Part shown: positions 24,106 through 33,154 of the stretch, one piece after another
How the letters are laid out: every line of letters starts with the position of its first letter
How positions within the stretch are numbered: the stretch's first letter is position 1
From: Nostocoides sp. F2B08
GTDB lineage: Bacteria > Actinomycetota > Actinomycetes > Actinomycetales > Dermatophilaceae
NCBI RefSeq assembly: GCF_009184895.1
Contig: NZ_WESE01000008.1
Location: 94,870-158,869, forward strand
DNA: 64,000 nt
Reading direction: 5' to 3'
Made by a program: the position numbers and the translations under genes
Notes under the pieces: generated by a model
Told to the model about the DNA's origin: nothing
Seen by the model: the letters and a program-made list of their open reading frames with translations, nothing else
The model's database searches: none

Positions 24106-25830
24106 TCAGTTCTCCTTCCGAGCGGCCAGCATCGCTCGCGCCTCGTCCAGATCGGCGCGCACATCGTGCGTCACCGACTCGGGGTGGTGCAGGTCGAAGG
24201 CCGGACGCTCGGAGCGGATCCGGACGATGGAGTCGAAGTTGTGCCTCGGCGGCGGGCAGGACGTGGTCCACTCCAGAGACGCGCCGTAGCCCCACGGGTC
24301 GTTGCTCTCCACCAGGGGGGCGGTCTTCCAGGTCTTCCAGACGTTCCACATGAAGACGAGGGTGGAGATGCCGAGAACGAATGACGACACCGTCGAGATC
24401 TGGTTGAAGAACCGGAAGCCGTCCTCAACGAGGTAGTCGGCGTACCGGCGGGGCATGCCCCAGATCCCGAGCACGTGCTGGATGAAGAAGGTCCCGTGGA
24501 ACCCGACGAAGAGCAGCCAGAAGTGCAGCTTGCCGAGGCCCTCGTCGAGCATGCGGCCGGTGAACTTCGGCCACCAGAAGTAGAACCCTGCGAACATCGC
24601 GAACACGACGGTCCCGAAGACGGTGTAGTGGAAGTGAGCGACGACGAAGTAGCTGTCGGAAAGGTGGAAGTCCAGGGCCGGCATGGCCAGAATAACGCCA
24701 GTCAGGCCACCGAAGAGGAAGGTGATGATGAAGCCGACCGCCCAGAGCATGGGCGTGGCCATGACGACCTTGCCGCCCCACATCGTGCCGATCCAGTTGA
24801 AGAACTTGACGCCCGTCGGCACGGCGATGAGCATCGTCATGATCGCGAAGAAGGGAAGCAGCACTTGGCCGGTCACGTACATGTGGTGGGCCCAGACACT
24901 CATCGACAGGGCCGCGATCGCGATCGTCGCGTAGACCAGAGTCTTGTACCCGAAGATGGGCTTGCGCGAGAAGACCGGGATGACCTCGGAGATGATGCCG
25001 AAGAACGGCAGCGCGATGATGTAGACCTCCGGGTGGCCGAAGAACCAGAACAGATGCTGGTAGAGCATCGGTCCACCGGCAGCCGGGTCGTAGATCGCGG
25101 CTCCGAACTGCCGGTCGGCTCCCAGCGCCAGCAGCGCGGCGGCCAGGACGGGGAAGACGAGCAGTGCGAGGATCGAGGTGATCAGGACGGTCCACGTGAA
25201 GATCGGCATCCGGAACATCGTCATGCCGGGGGCCCGCATGGTCAGGATCGTCGTGATGAAGTTGACCGCACCGAGGATGGTGCCGAAGCCACCGAGCGCC
25301 AGACCGAAGATCCAGAGGTCGCCGCCCAGTCCGGGGCTGTAGACGACGTCGCTCAGCGGGACATAGGCGAACCAGCCGAAGGACGCGGCGCCATCGGGGG
25401 TGAGGAACCCCGACGCGGCGATGAGGCCACCGAAGAGGTAGAGCCAGTAGGCGAACATGTTGAGTCGCGGGAAGGCGACGTCCGGGCTGCCGATCTGGAG
25501 TGGGACGATCGCGTTGGCGAAGGCCGCGAACAACGGGGTGGCGAACAGCAGCAGCATGATCGTGCCGTGCATGGTGAACAGCTGGTTGTACTGCTCGGCG
25601 TTGTCGACGATCTGCAGGCCCTCGGTGTAGAGCTCGGCGCGGATGAGCAGCGCCATCACGCCGCCGACGAGGAACCACACGAACGAGGTGATGAAGTACA
25701 GGTTGCCGATGACCTTGTGGTCGGTCGTCGTCATCCACTTCAGCACCGTCGCACCGGGAAGGATCTTGCGGCGCGCCGGCGCCCCGTCCGCGGTGCGCAG
25801 GTAGGTCGTGCTCTCCGATGCCGCGCTCAC
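24106..25830 (-). CDS. ctaD: Cytochrome c oxidase subunit I
   Basis: Catalytic subunit of the aa3 oxidase, holding haem a, haem a3 and CuB and pumping protons. 574 residues with about 12 helices. Key parts are [17 protein letters not shown] (haem a His), [20 protein letters not shown] (CuB His and cross-linked Tyr), [11 protein letters not shown] (the two further CuB His), and [11 protein letters not shown] (haem a3 and haem a His). The HPEVY motif marks an A-family haem-copper oxidase. The C-terminal tail (about 60 residues, [20 protein letters not shown]) is cytoplasmic. The GTG start overlaps the ctaC stop by 4 nt. Confidence 0.98.
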   Translation of the reverse strand: MSAASESTTYLRTADGAPARRKILPGATVLKWMTTTDHKVIGNLYFITSFVWFLVGGVMALLIRAELYTEGLQIVDNAEQYNQLFTMHGTIMLLLFATPLFAAFANAIVPLQIGSPDVAFPRLNMFAYWLYLFGGLIAASGFLTPDGAASFGWFAYVPLSDVVYSPGLGGDLWIFGLALGGFGTILGAVNFITTILTMRAPGMTMFRMPIFTWTVLITSILALLVFPVLAAALLALGADRQFGAAIYDPAAGGPMLYQHLFWFFGHPEVYIIALPFFGIISEVIPVFSRKPIFGYKTLVYATIAIAALSMSVWAHHMYVTGQVLLPFFAIMTMLIAVPTGVKFFNWIGTMWGGKVVMATPMLWAVGFIITFLFGGLTGVILAMPALDFHLSDSYFVVAHFHYTVFGTVVFAMFAGFYFWWPKFTGRMLDEGLGKLHFWLLFVGFHGTFFIQHVLGIWGMPRRYADYLVEDGFRFFNQISTVSSFVLGISTLVFMWNVWKTWKTAPLVESNDPWGYGASLEWTTSCPPPRHNFDSIVRIRSERPAFDLHHPESVTHDVRADLDEARAMLAARKEN

Positions 25831-26723
25831 GGCCGGATCCCTTCAGGAAGGAGCTCGGTTTGGTTCTCCATGATCTCCTCCATGTTCAGATCGCTGCCGA
25901 GCAGACCCGTCTGGCCCTTGTCGGCGAGCTCCTGCATATGGGCGTCGTACTCGTCCTGCTCGACGACGCGCACGTTGAACAGCATGTTCGAGTGGTACGC
26001 ACCGCACAGCTCAGCGCACTTGCCCTGGAAGGTCCCGGTCTGGGTGGGGACCACCTGGAACTTGTTGACCCGGCCGGGGACCATGTCCATCTTCTGGAGG
26101 AACTGCGGCACCCAGAATGAGTGGATGACGTCGCGGGCGGTCAGGACGAACTCGGTCCGCTCCCCCACGACGAGATAGAGGGTCGGAAGAGTCTCTTCGA
26201 CGCCCGGCTCACCGGTCAGCCTGGCCTGCGTGCCGGACTCGTGGACGTCGTCCATGACGTAGTTGAAATCCCAGCTCCACCGTTTGCCGACGACATTGAT
26301 GATGTTGTCCGGCTGGGTCTCGGTGTCGAGGAGGACCTGTTCGTCGCGCGCGGTGTAGAAGAACAGCACCGTGACCATGAAGATCGGGACGACGGTGTAG
26401 AACACTTCGATCGGGATGTTGTAGCGCAGCTGCTCGGGGAGCTCGTCGTCGCCGTCGCGTCGGCGGTAGACGGTGATCGACCAGATGAGCAGCCCGAGGA
26501 CGAGCACACCGACCGCGATGGCCGCGATCCAGGCGCCGACCCACAGCCTGGTGACTCTCTCGGCACCTTCGGTGACCCCCTCGATGAGGAGACCGTCGGA
26601 CCAGCTGGCCCGGCCGCACCCGGTCAGCGCGACCGCCGCGAGGGTGATGACTGCCAGGGAACCCGCTCGGCGGGCGCGCCCGCGCCTCTGCGGGACGCCG
26701 ACGAGACTGTCAGACCTAGGCAC
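25827..26723 (-). CDS. ctaC: Cytochrome c oxidase subunit II (lipoprotein)
   Basis: Holds the binuclear CuA centre that receives electrons from QcrC. 298 residues from GTG 26723. A twin-basic region (QRRGRARRA) and lipobox LAAVALTGC (Cys36) make it a lipoprotein, as in other actinobacteria. Two membrane helices follow ([20 protein letters not shown] and [20 protein letters not shown]), then the cupredoxin domain with [24 protein letters not shown] and the CuA loop [12 protein letters not shown] (Cys236, Cys240, His244, Met247). GAGAGGG upstream serves as ribosome site. The longer frame to 27569 is shadow on the fusion gene. Confidence 0.97.
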   Translation of the reverse strand: MPRSDSLVGVPQRRGRARRAGSLAVITLAAVALTGCGRASWSDGLLIEGVTEGAERVTRLWVGAWIAAIAVGVLVLGLLIWSITVYRRRDGDDELPEQLRYNIPIEVFYTVVPIFMVTVLFFYTARDEQVLLDTETQPDNIINVVGKRWSWDFNYVMDDVHESGTQARLTGEPGVEETLPTLYLVVGERTEFVLTARDVIHSFWVPQFLQKMDMVPGRVNKFQVVPTQTGTFQGKCAELCGAYHSNMLFNVRVVEQDEYDAHMQELADKGQTGLLGSDLNMEEIMENQTELLPEGIRP

Positions 26724-26766
26724 TACGCACCCTCTCTCGAGCACAGCAAACAGACACGTTCGCAGA

Positions 26767-26772
26767 CACATT
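26767..26772 (-). promoter_or_regulatory. Possible -10 hexamer of the ctaC-ctaD-ctaF transcript
   Basis: TAATGT on the minus strand, about 43 nt before GTG 26723, leaving room for a short leader with the GAGAGGG ribosome site. It lies in the 98-nt gap between ctaC and the divergent desulfurase-like gene. Confidence 0.35.
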
Positions 26773-26821
26773 ACTCCAGGGGCAGGGTCCCGGAGTGGGA
26801 GGGTCGGGATACCGTCGGAAC

Positions 26822-28255
26822 GTGCCGTCATCCCTTCTCCTCGACGCTGCTCAGGGCCCTCTGCACCCGGCCGCCAGAGAGACTTTGCTGGCCGCCGTCG
26901 ACGCCGGCTGGGCCGATCCGCGGCGGTTGTACACCGAGGGGCGGCGGGCGCGCGCCCTGCTCGACCAGGCGCGCGAGATCCTCGCCAACGGCTTGGGGGT
27001 GCGCCCCGTTGAGCTGAGCCTGCATCCGAGCGGCGCAGACGCGCTGGCCGTGGCTCTCGAAGGTCTCGTGCACGCTCGGCGCAGGCACGGCCGGCGCCTG
27101 GTGGCCGGCGCGGTCGAGCACTCGGTCGTCCTGCGGTTCGGCCAGGCGCGCGCAGCCCGCGATCCGGCCGACGCGCTCGCCGTGGTGCCCGTCGACCGCC
27201 ATGGGGCGATCGTCCCGGCGGCCTGGGACGCCGAGATGTCCGCCGGAGACGTCGCCGTGGCGTGCCTGCAGCACGCGAACGGTGAGGTCGGCACCCTCCA
27301 ACCGCTCGCGGAGGCGTATGCGGTGGCCCGGTCCGCCGGTGTGCCGCTCCTCTGCGATGCGCAGGCCTCCTTGGGACGGGTCGCGTCGCCACACACCGCG
27401 GACGTCGTCGTCGGCAGTGCGGCGAGCTTCGCAGGGCCGCCGTCGATCGGACTTCTCGCGGTCCGGGAGGGCACCCGGTTCGCCCTCCCGGGGCACCGAC
27501 GGGAGGCCGAGCACGGTCGCGCCGAGTCCGACCCCTGGGTCCCCCTGGTTCTCGCCGCGGCCGAGGCATGGCGTCAGGTGGAGGCCGAGCGTGAGCGCGA
27601 GTCGCGGGAGGCCTCCGAGCTGGTCGAGCGGCTCAGGCATCGAGTCGGCCTGATCGAGGGTGTCGTCGTGGCGGGTCACCCCGAGAAGAGGCTCCCTCAT
27701 GTCCTCACCGCCTCAGCGCTCTACGTCGACGGCGAAACCGTCGTCCACGCGCTGGCCCGCGAGGGACTGCTCGTCGCCTCGGGGTCGGCCTGTACGGCGT
27801 CGACCCTCGAGCCGAGCCACGTCCTGGCCGCCATGGGAGTGCTCACCCAGGGGAACGTGCGGATCACCCTCCCGCTCGCCGCGGTCGCTCCCGAGCGGGC
27901 AACGGCGGTCGACCGGTTCCCGGCCGCGCTGGCCGAGGCGCTCGCGGCGGCACGCGCCGGACTGTGGCCGGGCTCCGGGCCGGACGACGTCAAGAGCTCC
28001 ACGGCGACCCTGGACGCCAGGGGTTCACTCTGTCCACAGCCGATCATCGACCTGGCCCGCTGGTGGCGCCGCAACCCCGACGCCCCCGGAGTCCGCCTGG
28101 TCGCCGACGACGAGGCCGCCCGCGCCGACGTGCCGGCCTGGTGCCGGATGACCGGGCGTGAGCTGCAGGAGGTGCGGGATCTCGAGGAGGGGGGCACCGC
28201 ATACCTCGTCGGTCGTGGTCGGCCTACGGACCAGGAGTCACTCGAGGACGACTGA
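26822..28255 (+). CDS. Cysteine-desulfurase-like/TusA fusion lacking the PLP lysine
   Basis: 477 residues from GTG 26822 (GTG 26795 is an alternative). Residues 1-385 follow the NifS/IscS fold: LLDAAQGPLHP, RRLYTEGRRARALLDQAREI, VEHSVVL, QHANGEVGTLQP, LLCDAQASLGR, and the active-site loop ASGSACTASTLEPSHVL with Cys324. But where desulfurases have SxHK the sequence reads SAASFAGPPSIG, so His and the PLP-bonding Lys are Ala201 and Ser202. The TSGGTE loop is also changed (HPSGADA). Residues 392-470 are TusA-like: ATLDARGSLCPQPIIDLARW with the sulfur-carrying Cys404, then RADVPAW. The chain probably relays sulfur but may not extract it from cysteine. It is divergent from ctaC. Confidence 0.85.
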   Translation: MPSSLLLDAAQGPLHPAARETLLAAVDAGWADPRRLYTEGRRARALLDQAREILANGLGVRPVELSLHPSGADALAVALEGLVHARRRHGRRLVAGAVEHSVVLRFGQARAARDPADALAVVPVDRHGAIVPAAWDAEMSAGDVAVACLQHANGEVGTLQPLAEAYAVARSAGVPLLCDAQASLGRVASPHTADVVVGSAASFAGPPSIGLLAVREGTRFALPGHRREAEHGRAESDPWVPLVLAAAEAWRQVEAERERESREASELVERLRHRVGLIEGVVVAGHPEKRLPHVLTASALYVDGETVVHALAREGLLVASGSACTASTLEPSHVLAAMGVLTQGNVRITLPLAAVAPERATAVDRFPAALAEALAAARAGLWPGSGPDDVKSSTATLDARGSLCPQPIIDLARWWRRNPDAPGVRLVADDEAARADVPAWCRMTGRELQEVRDLEEGGTAYLVGRGRPTDQESLEDD

Positions 28256-28933
28256 CGGCGCACGGACGGCTCGGCCGAGCCGCTCCACGTACTCGGCTCG
28301 CGGCATCGCGACGACCCCCAGTGAAGCCAGATGGGGGGTGCGCCACTGCACGTCGACGAGCCGAGCGCGGGGGTCATCGCCCCCCGTGGTCTCGAACAGG
28401 CGCTCGACGAGGCCGAGGAGGGCCACCTTGGACGCGTCGGTCTCCCGGTGGAACATCGACTCGCCGGCGAAGAACCCGCCGATGAGCACGCCGTACAGTC
28501 CCCCCACCAGGCGTCCGTCGCGCCACGTCTCGACCGAGTGCGCCCAGCCCAGCTCGTGCAGGCGGGTGTAGGCGGCGATGATCCGCGGCGAGATCCACCG
28601 CCCGCTTCGCGACGGGTCCGCACAGGCGCCGATCACGTCGGCGAAGGCCGTGTCCACTCGGGTCTCCATCCGCCGGGCCGAGCGCGTCAGCGAACGTGAG
28701 ACGTGCATACCGCCCGGGAGCAGGACCCCGCGCGGATCCGGCGACCACCACCCGATCGGCGGGGAGCCGTTGCGACCGATGCCCATGGGGAACAGTCCGG
28801 CGCGATAGGCGGCGAGCAGTGTCCCTGGCTCGAGATCGCCACCGACCGCGAGCAGCTCCTCCCCCGGTTCGGCACGGTCCAGCGAGAAGCCCCAGCGCGA
28901 GGGGGGCGGCTCGACCGGACGTGCGGACGGCAC
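28238..28933 (-). CDS. aat: Leucyl/phenylalanyl-tRNA-protein transferase
   Basis: Transfers Leu or Phe from tRNA to N-terminal Arg or Lys of proteins, marking them for ClpAP/ClpS (N-degron pathway). 231 residues from GTG 28933. Family blocks are LLAVGGDLEPGTLLAAYRAG, LFPMGIGRNG, IGWWSPDPRGVL, ISPRIIAAYTRLHELGWAHS, VETWRDGRLVGGLYGVLIGG, FFAGESMFHRETDASKVALL and VDVQWRTPHLASLG. GTG 28933 is 5 nt after the adenosine kinase stop and gives the usual protein length. The frame extends further upstream but only in shadow sequence. The 3' end overlaps the convergent fusion gene by 18 nt. Confidence 0.95.
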   Translation of the reverse strand: MPSARPVEPPPSRWGFSLDRAEPGEELLAVGGDLEPGTLLAAYRAGLFPMGIGRNGSPPIGWWSPDPRGVLLPGGMHVSRSLTRSARRMETRVDTAFADVIGACADPSRSGRWISPRIIAAYTRLHELGWAHSVETWRDGRLVGGLYGVLIGGFFAGESMFHRETDASKVALLGLVERLFETTGGDDPRARLVDVQWRTPHLASLGVVAMPRAEYVERLGRAVRAPSVVLE

Positions 28934-28938
28934 GCCGG

Positions 28939-29925
28939 TCAGGGCCTCGGGCAGTGCAGATGCGGTGCTATCTCGCTTGCGGACTCCTCGCCGTAGCTCG
29001 CGCGCAGACGCTCGAGGAAGGCGCTCTCGGACAGGCGGTACTCCTGCGTCCCCACCGTCTCGATGACGTATGCCGCGAGCACCGACCCCAGCTCGGCGCA
29101 TCTGCGGTGCGGGAGACCGTTGACGAGCCCGGTGAGGAAGCCTGCACGGAAGGCGTCGCCGACACCCGTGGGGTCGACCGGCTGGACCCCGACGGCGACG
29201 TCGACGTGCACCGGCTCCTCCCCCCGCGTATCAATCGTGGCGCCGTCCTTGCCCTTCGTCGTCACCCGGGTCGTCACGCGGTCGGCGATCTCGTCCGAGG
29301 ACCAGCCGGTCTTGTGCTCGGTCAGGTGCGACTCGTACTCGTTGGTGAACAGGTAGTCGGCTCCGTCGATGAGGCGACGGATGAAGGCCCCGTCGGCGAA
29401 GGCGAGCTGTTGGCTGGGATCGGCGACGAAGCGTAGACCCCGGGTCCGGCACTCCTCGGTGTGTCGGAGCATCGCCTCGGGGTCGTCCGCGCCGATGAGC
29501 ACGAGGTCGAGCCCGCCGACGCGGTCGGCGATCGGGCCGAGCTCGATGGTCCGGGCCTCGGCCATCGCCCCCGCGTAGAACGTGGCCATCTGGGCCATGT
29601 CGGTGTCGGTCGTGCAGACGAATCGGGCGGTGTGCAGAGTGTCCGAGACGTGCACCGACTCACAGTCGACGCCGTGCCGCTCGAGCCAGGACCGGTAGTC
29701 CGCGAAGTCCTCCCCGACGCTGCCGACGAGGATCGGCCGCTGACCCAGGTGGGCCATGCCGAACGAGATGTTGGCGGCGATGCCGCCCCGGCGCACCTGC
29801 AGGTCGCTCGCGAGGAAGGACACCGAGATCTTGTCGAGCTGCTCCACCACGAGACTGTCGGCGAAGCGACCCTCGAACGTCATGAGGTGGTCGGTCGCGA
29901 TGGACCCGCAGATGGCGATACGCAC
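28939..29925 (-). CDS. adoK: PfkB-family adenosine kinase
   Basis: 328 residues. Closely matches the mycobacterial adenosine kinase (AdoK/CbhK) from GSIATDHLMTFEGRF on: RRGGIAANISFGMAHLG, GEDFADYRSWLERHGVDCE, TARFVCTTDTDMAQMATFY, GADDPEAMLRHTEECRTRG, ADPSQQLAFADGAFIRRLI and the PfkB signature DPTGVGDAFRAGFLTG with the catalytic Asp. It would phosphorylate adenosine (or a sugar analogue) using ATP, in purine salvage. GTG 29925 has TAGCGT 8 nt upstream. In mycobacteria the same kinase gene is near ctaC and the HesB/ErpA gene, as here. The reader should treat adenosine specificity as inferred. Confidence 0.9.
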   Translation of the reverse strand: MRIAICGSIATDHLMTFEGRFADSLVVEQLDKISVSFLASDLQVRRGGIAANISFGMAHLGQRPILVGSVGEDFADYRSWLERHGVDCESVHVSDTLHTARFVCTTDTDMAQMATFYAGAMAEARTIELGPIADRVGGLDLVLIGADDPEAMLRHTEECRTRGLRFVADPSQQLAFADGAFIRRLIDGADYLFTNEYESHLTEHKTGWSSDEIADRVTTRVTTKGKDGATIDTRGEEPVHVDVAVGVQPVDPTGVGDAFRAGFLTGLVNGLPHRRCAELGSVLAAYVIETVGTQEYRLSESAFLERLRASYGEESASEIAPHLHCPRP

Positions 29926-29933
29926 GGCGTCAG

Positions 29934-29939
29934 ACGCTA
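29934..29939 (-). promoter_or_regulatory. -10 hexamer of adoK
   Basis: TAGCGT on the minus strand, 8 nt before GTG 29925. Confidence 0.35.
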
Positions 29940-30028
29940 CCCGATGAGCGGGGGCCCTCCTCCGCGCGGCGTCCGGTCCGTCCCGGGCCGCAGTGCGCGG
30001 CGACGCCCTCATCCGGCCAGCAGTACGA

Positions 30029-30059
30029 CGGCCCCGCACCCGGATCGGGTGCGGGGCCG
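30029..30059 (-). terminator. Strong hairpin terminator after erpA
   Basis: A perfect 13-bp GC-rich stem (CGGCCCCGCACCC at 30029-30041 with its complement at 30047-30059) around a 5-nt GGATC loop, 26 nt beyond the erpA stop. No U-run follows on the minus strand, as is common for actinobacterial terminators. Confidence 0.75.
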
Positions 30060-30085
30060 CCGTCGTGAGGTCGAAGGGCCTCGGC

Positions 30086-30439
30086 TCAGCTGAAGCTGTC
30101 TCCGCAGGCGCAGGAGCTGCCTGCGTTGGGGTTGTCGATGGTGAAGCCCTGCTTCTCGATGCTGTCGGCGAAGTCGATCGTCGCGCCCTCGAGGTAGGGG
30201 CTGCTCATCCGGTCCACGACGACCTCGACACCGCCGAAGTCGCGCACGAGGTCGCCGTCGAGGGTGCGCTCGTCGAAGTAGAGCTGGTAGATCAAGCCGG
30301 AGCATCCGCCCGGTTGGACCCCGACCCGCAGGCGGAGGTCGTCCCGACCCTCCTGCTCGAGGAGCGACTTGACCTTGGTGGCGGCGACGTCGGTGAGGAT
30401 CACGCCGTGGGTCTTCTCCGTGGTGGCCTGCTCTGTCAC
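30086..30439 (-). CDS. erpA: A-type iron-sulfur carrier/insertion protein ErpA (HesB family)
   Basis: Delivers Fe-S clusters to apo-proteins. 117 residues. The three cluster cysteines are in QPGGCSGLIYQLYFDE and the C-terminal SSCACGDSF. The block SIEKQGFTIDNPNAGSSCAC closely follows the mycobacterial homologue. GTG 30439 was preferred to ATG 30448 because AAAGGA sits 9 nt upstream of it, while it would touch the ATG. Likely clients in this window are LipA, NadA, the Rieske protein and the EtfD-like protein. It is a single-gene transcript ended by the hairpin at 30029-30059. Confidence 0.93.
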   Translation of the reverse strand: MTEQATTEKTHGVILTDVAATKVKSLLEQEGRDDLRLRVGVQPGGCSGLIYQLYFDERTLDGDLVRDFGGVEVVVDRMSSPYLEGATIDFADSIEKQGFTIDNPNAGSSCACGDSFS

Positions 30440-30637
30440 TGATCTCATCCTTTGGCTGTGGGGTGGCGAGCCGGTGCGGTTCGTACCGCTGCAACGGCCG
30501 CGACAGGCCCGGTATTTCCCCGGACCCGGGCTCCTCGACGGAACGGGTTCCGGGCGCGATCCCGGTGAAGCGGCGCGCAGGCGGTCCGGCGCCTCTTCAA
30601 GGATACGTCAGGGCGCGGACGACGCCTTGCGCACCGG

Positions 30638-31837
30638 CTACGGCGTGCCGCGCCGGCGCGGGGACCAGGTGCGCGCCACCCGGGTCGTCCGCGCGCTGAG
30701 CGTGGTCACGGGGTCGAGCATCGAGGCCTCGACCTCCTTCGGGGTCTCGGCCAGCGCATACGCTCCGGACAGCCCGACCGTCATGGTCTCGCGACGGCCC
30801 ACGAGCACCTGACCGGCGATGACGATGCTCGGGGTGGCCACCTCCAGGGCTGCTGCCGCGACCCCTGCCACGACCTTGCCCTGCAGGCTCTGCCAGTCGA
30901 AGCACCCCTCGCCCGTGACGACCAGGGCCGCATCGGCGATTCTCTCCTTGAGGCCGACGACCTCGAGGACGAGGTCGACGCCGCTGGCCGGCCGCGCGCC
31001 GAGGACCAACAGCCCGTATCCGAGACCGCCCGCGGCCCCGGCTCCCGCCGTCCGGTCCAGCCGGAGGGGTCGGCCGGTGAGGAGGTCGGTGGGGGCATCG
31101 AGCGCCCCCGTGGCGACCTCGTGGAACCGGCCGAGCGCGGCCTCGAGGTGCTGCGCCTGCTCGGGCGTGGCTCCCTTCTGCGCGGCGAAGACCGCGCTCG
31201 CGCCCTGCAGCCCGAGGAGCGGCGACGCGACGTCCGTGGCCGCGACGATGTCCACCCCGGACAACCGCTGCCGCACCTCCCCCAGGCCGCTCAGCGCCGT
31301 GTCCTTCAACTCGTGCAGCTGACCTCCGCCCATCCCGAGATCGTCCCGCAGCCCCGCGCCGAGCGCGGCGAGCATTCCCGCGCCGCCGTCGTTGGTGCCC
31401 GAGCCGCCGAGCCCGACGACCACCCGTCGAGCGCCCTCGGCGAGGGCGACTTCGATCAGCTGACCCACGCCGTAGGTGGAGGTGCGCGTGGGGTCGCGTT
31501 CCGCGGCGTCGAGCAGGTGCAGACCGGCCGCCTGGGCCGACTCGATGTATGCGGTCGGCACGGCGCCCTCTCGCCCACCGGCGGCGCGGTCGATGAGAAC
31601 CGCAGCGGGAACCGGGCGCCCGAGGGGGTCCTCGACGGTCACGATGAGCGTCTCGACACCACTGTCGGCCAGCCCGGTGCCGAGGACGTCGAGGAAGCCG
31701 GGGCCGCCGTCTGAGAGCGGGATCTGGACGACCTCGTCGTGCGGGGCCCCCTCGCGCCACCCGTCGGCCATGGCGGCCGCGGCCTGGGCGGCGGTGAGGG
31801 TGCCGGTGAAGCAGTCGGGGGCGATGACGACGCGCAC
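30638..31837 (-). CDS. Glycerate kinase (GlxK/GarK family)
   Basis: Phosphorylates D-glycerate using ATP, feeding glycerate from glyoxylate or serine breakdown into central metabolism. 399 residues with the family's two-domain pattern: MRVVIAPDCFTGTLTAAQAA, VVVGLGGSGTNDGGAGMLAA (catalytic loop), GVDIVAATDVASPLLG, GAGAAGGLGYGLLVLGA and VVTGEGCFDWQSLQGKVVAG. The usual DSFKGS motif reads DCFTGT here. The last 20 residues (TTRVARTWSPRRRGTP) are basic. GTG 31837 has TAGGCT 6 nt upstream. Whether the product is 2- or 3-phosphoglycerate cannot be read from the sequence. Confidence 0.92.
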   Translation of the reverse strand: MRVVIAPDCFTGTLTAAQAAAAMADGWREGAPHDEVVQIPLSDGGPGFLDVLGTGLADSGVETLIVTVEDPLGRPVPAAVLIDRAAGGREGAVPTAYIESAQAAGLHLLDAAERDPTRTSTYGVGQLIEVALAEGARRVVVGLGGSGTNDGGAGMLAALGAGLRDDLGMGGGQLHELKDTALSGLGEVRQRLSGVDIVAATDVASPLLGLQGASAVFAAQKGATPEQAQHLEAALGRFHEVATGALDAPTDLLTGRPLRLDRTAGAGAAGGLGYGLLVLGARPASGVDLVLEVVGLKERIADAALVVTGEGCFDWQSLQGKVVAGVAAAALEVATPSIVIAGQVLVGRRETMTVGLSGAYALAETPKEVEASMLDPVTTLSARTTRVARTWSPRRRGTP

Positions 31838-31843
31838 GGGACG

Positions 31844-31849
31844 AGCCTA
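31844..31849 (-). promoter_or_regulatory. -10 hexamer of the glycerate kinase gene (leaderless)
   Basis: TAGGCT on the minus strand, 6 nt before GTG 31837. Confidence 0.5.
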
Positions 31850-31896
31850 CGGCGCACGGCGGCGGCGAGGTCGCCACGCGTCCCATGGTCGCGGCC

Positions 31897-31902
31897 TACG
31901 AT
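31897..31902 (+). promoter_or_regulatory. -10 hexamer of nadA (leaderless)
   Basis: TACGAT, 6 nt before ATG 31909. It decides that start over the in-frame ATG at 31885. It is about 50 nt from the divergent glycerate kinase hexamer. Confidence 0.5.
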
Positions 31903-31908
31903 CGTCGT

Positions 31909-33114
31909 ATGACCTCGACCGCATCCCCCCTGCCGCTCCTCGTCCTCGGCGCCGGCCGTGACCTGCACAGCGAGCGGGGCGTGGAGTGCCCCGGAGATCT
32001 GCCGGCCCCGTCCGACCCGGCCCTGGTGGAGCGGGCCCGAGCCGCCAAGGCCGCCCTGGGCGACCAGGTGTTCGTCCTCGGTCACCACTACCAGCGCAAC
32101 GAGGTCATCGACTTCGCCGACGTGACGGGGGACTCGTTCAAGCTCGCCAAGGAGGCGGCGGCCCGCCCGCACTCGCCGTGGATCGTGTTCTGCGGCGTGC
32201 ACTTCATGGCGGAGTCGGCGGACATCCTCACGTCCGACGAGCAGACCGTGATCCTGCCCGACCTCGCCGCCGGGTGTTCGATGGCCGACATGGCCGCCAT
32301 CTCCCAAGTGGAGGACGCCTGGGACGACCTCGTCGAGGCGGGCGTCGCCGAGGACACGATCCCTGTCACCTACATGAACTCATCGGCCGCGATCAAGGCG
32401 TTCACCGGCCGGCACGGGGGCACGATCTGCACGTCGAGCAACGCCCGCACGGCCCTGGCCTGGGCGCTCGAACAGCGTGGCTGGAGTCCGGAGGACCCGG
32501 CCGGCTCGCAGGCGAAGGTGCTGTTCCTGCCGGACCAGCACTTAGGTCGCAACACCTATGTCCGCGACCTCGGGGGATCCCTGGACGACTGCGTCGTGTT
32601 CGACCCACACCGCCCCATGGGCGGGCTCACGGTCGAGCAGCTGCAGTCGGCCCGGATGATCCTCTGGAGGGGGCACTGCTCGGTCCACGGGCGGTTCACG
32701 GTCGAGGCGGTCGAGGCCGCCCGCCGGGACATCCCCGGCGTCAAGGTGATCGTCCACCCCGAGTGCCGCTACGAGGTGGTCGAGCTCGCGGACGAGGTGG
32801 GTTCGACGGAGAAGATCATCAAGACGATCGCGGCCGCACCGGCGGGGACATCCTGGGTCGTCGGCACCGAGCTCAACCTCGTCCAGCGCCTCGCCCAGCA
32901 GTTCCCCGAGCAGCGGATCGCGTTCCTGGAGAAGAACGTCTGCTACTGCTCGACGATGAACCGCATCGACCTGCCACACCTCGTCTGGGCGCTCGAGTCG
33001 CTCGTCGAGGGTCGGGTCGTCAACCCGATCAGAGTCGACGAGCAGGTCGCGCACTACGCCCGCGTCGCGCTCGACCAGATGCTGGCCCTCCCGGGTGAGA
33101 CGAACAAGGACTGA
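31909..33114 (+). CDS. nadA: Quinolinate synthase
   Basis: [4Fe-4S] enzyme that condenses iminoaspartate with dihydroxyacetone phosphate to quinolinate in NAD synthesis. 401 residues, the longer NadA form. Landmarks are VFVLGHHYQRNEVIDFADVT, GDSFKLAKEAAA, IVFCGVHFMAESADILT, VILPDLAAGCSMADMA, CTSSNA, FLPDQHLGRN, HCSVHGRF, VIVHPECRYEVVELADEVGS and NVCYCSTMNRIDLPHL; several of these Cys can serve as cluster ligands. The usual partners nadB and nadC are not in the window; the gene stands alone on the plus strand between the glycerate kinase and HTH genes. ErpA, encoded 1.5 kb away, could supply its cluster. Confidence 0.95.
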   Translation: MTSTASPLPLLVLGAGRDLHSERGVECPGDLPAPSDPALVERARAAKAALGDQVFVLGHHYQRNEVIDFADVTGDSFKLAKEAAARPHSPWIVFCGVHFMAESADILTSDEQTVILPDLAAGCSMADMAAISQVEDAWDDLVEAGVAEDTIPVTYMNSSAAIKAFTGRHGGTICTSSNARTALAWALEQRGWSPEDPAGSQAKVLFLPDQHLGRNTYVRDLGGSLDDCVVFDPHRPMGGLTVEQLQSARMILWRGHCSVHGRFTVEAVEAARRDIPGVKVIVHPECRYEVVELADEVGSTEKIIKTIAAAPAGTSWVVGTELNLVQRLAQQFPEQRIAFLEKNVCYCSTMNRIDLPHLVWALESLVEGRVVNPIRVDEQVAHYARVALDQMLALPGETNKD

Positions 33115-33154
33115 GGGGGGCTGGCGCACTCCGGGGGAACCTTGCCCACAGAGG

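Noticed and set aside
24475..26178. 567-codon frame on the plus strand
   Set aside because: Antisense to ctaD and ctaC; composition is typical of shadow frames.
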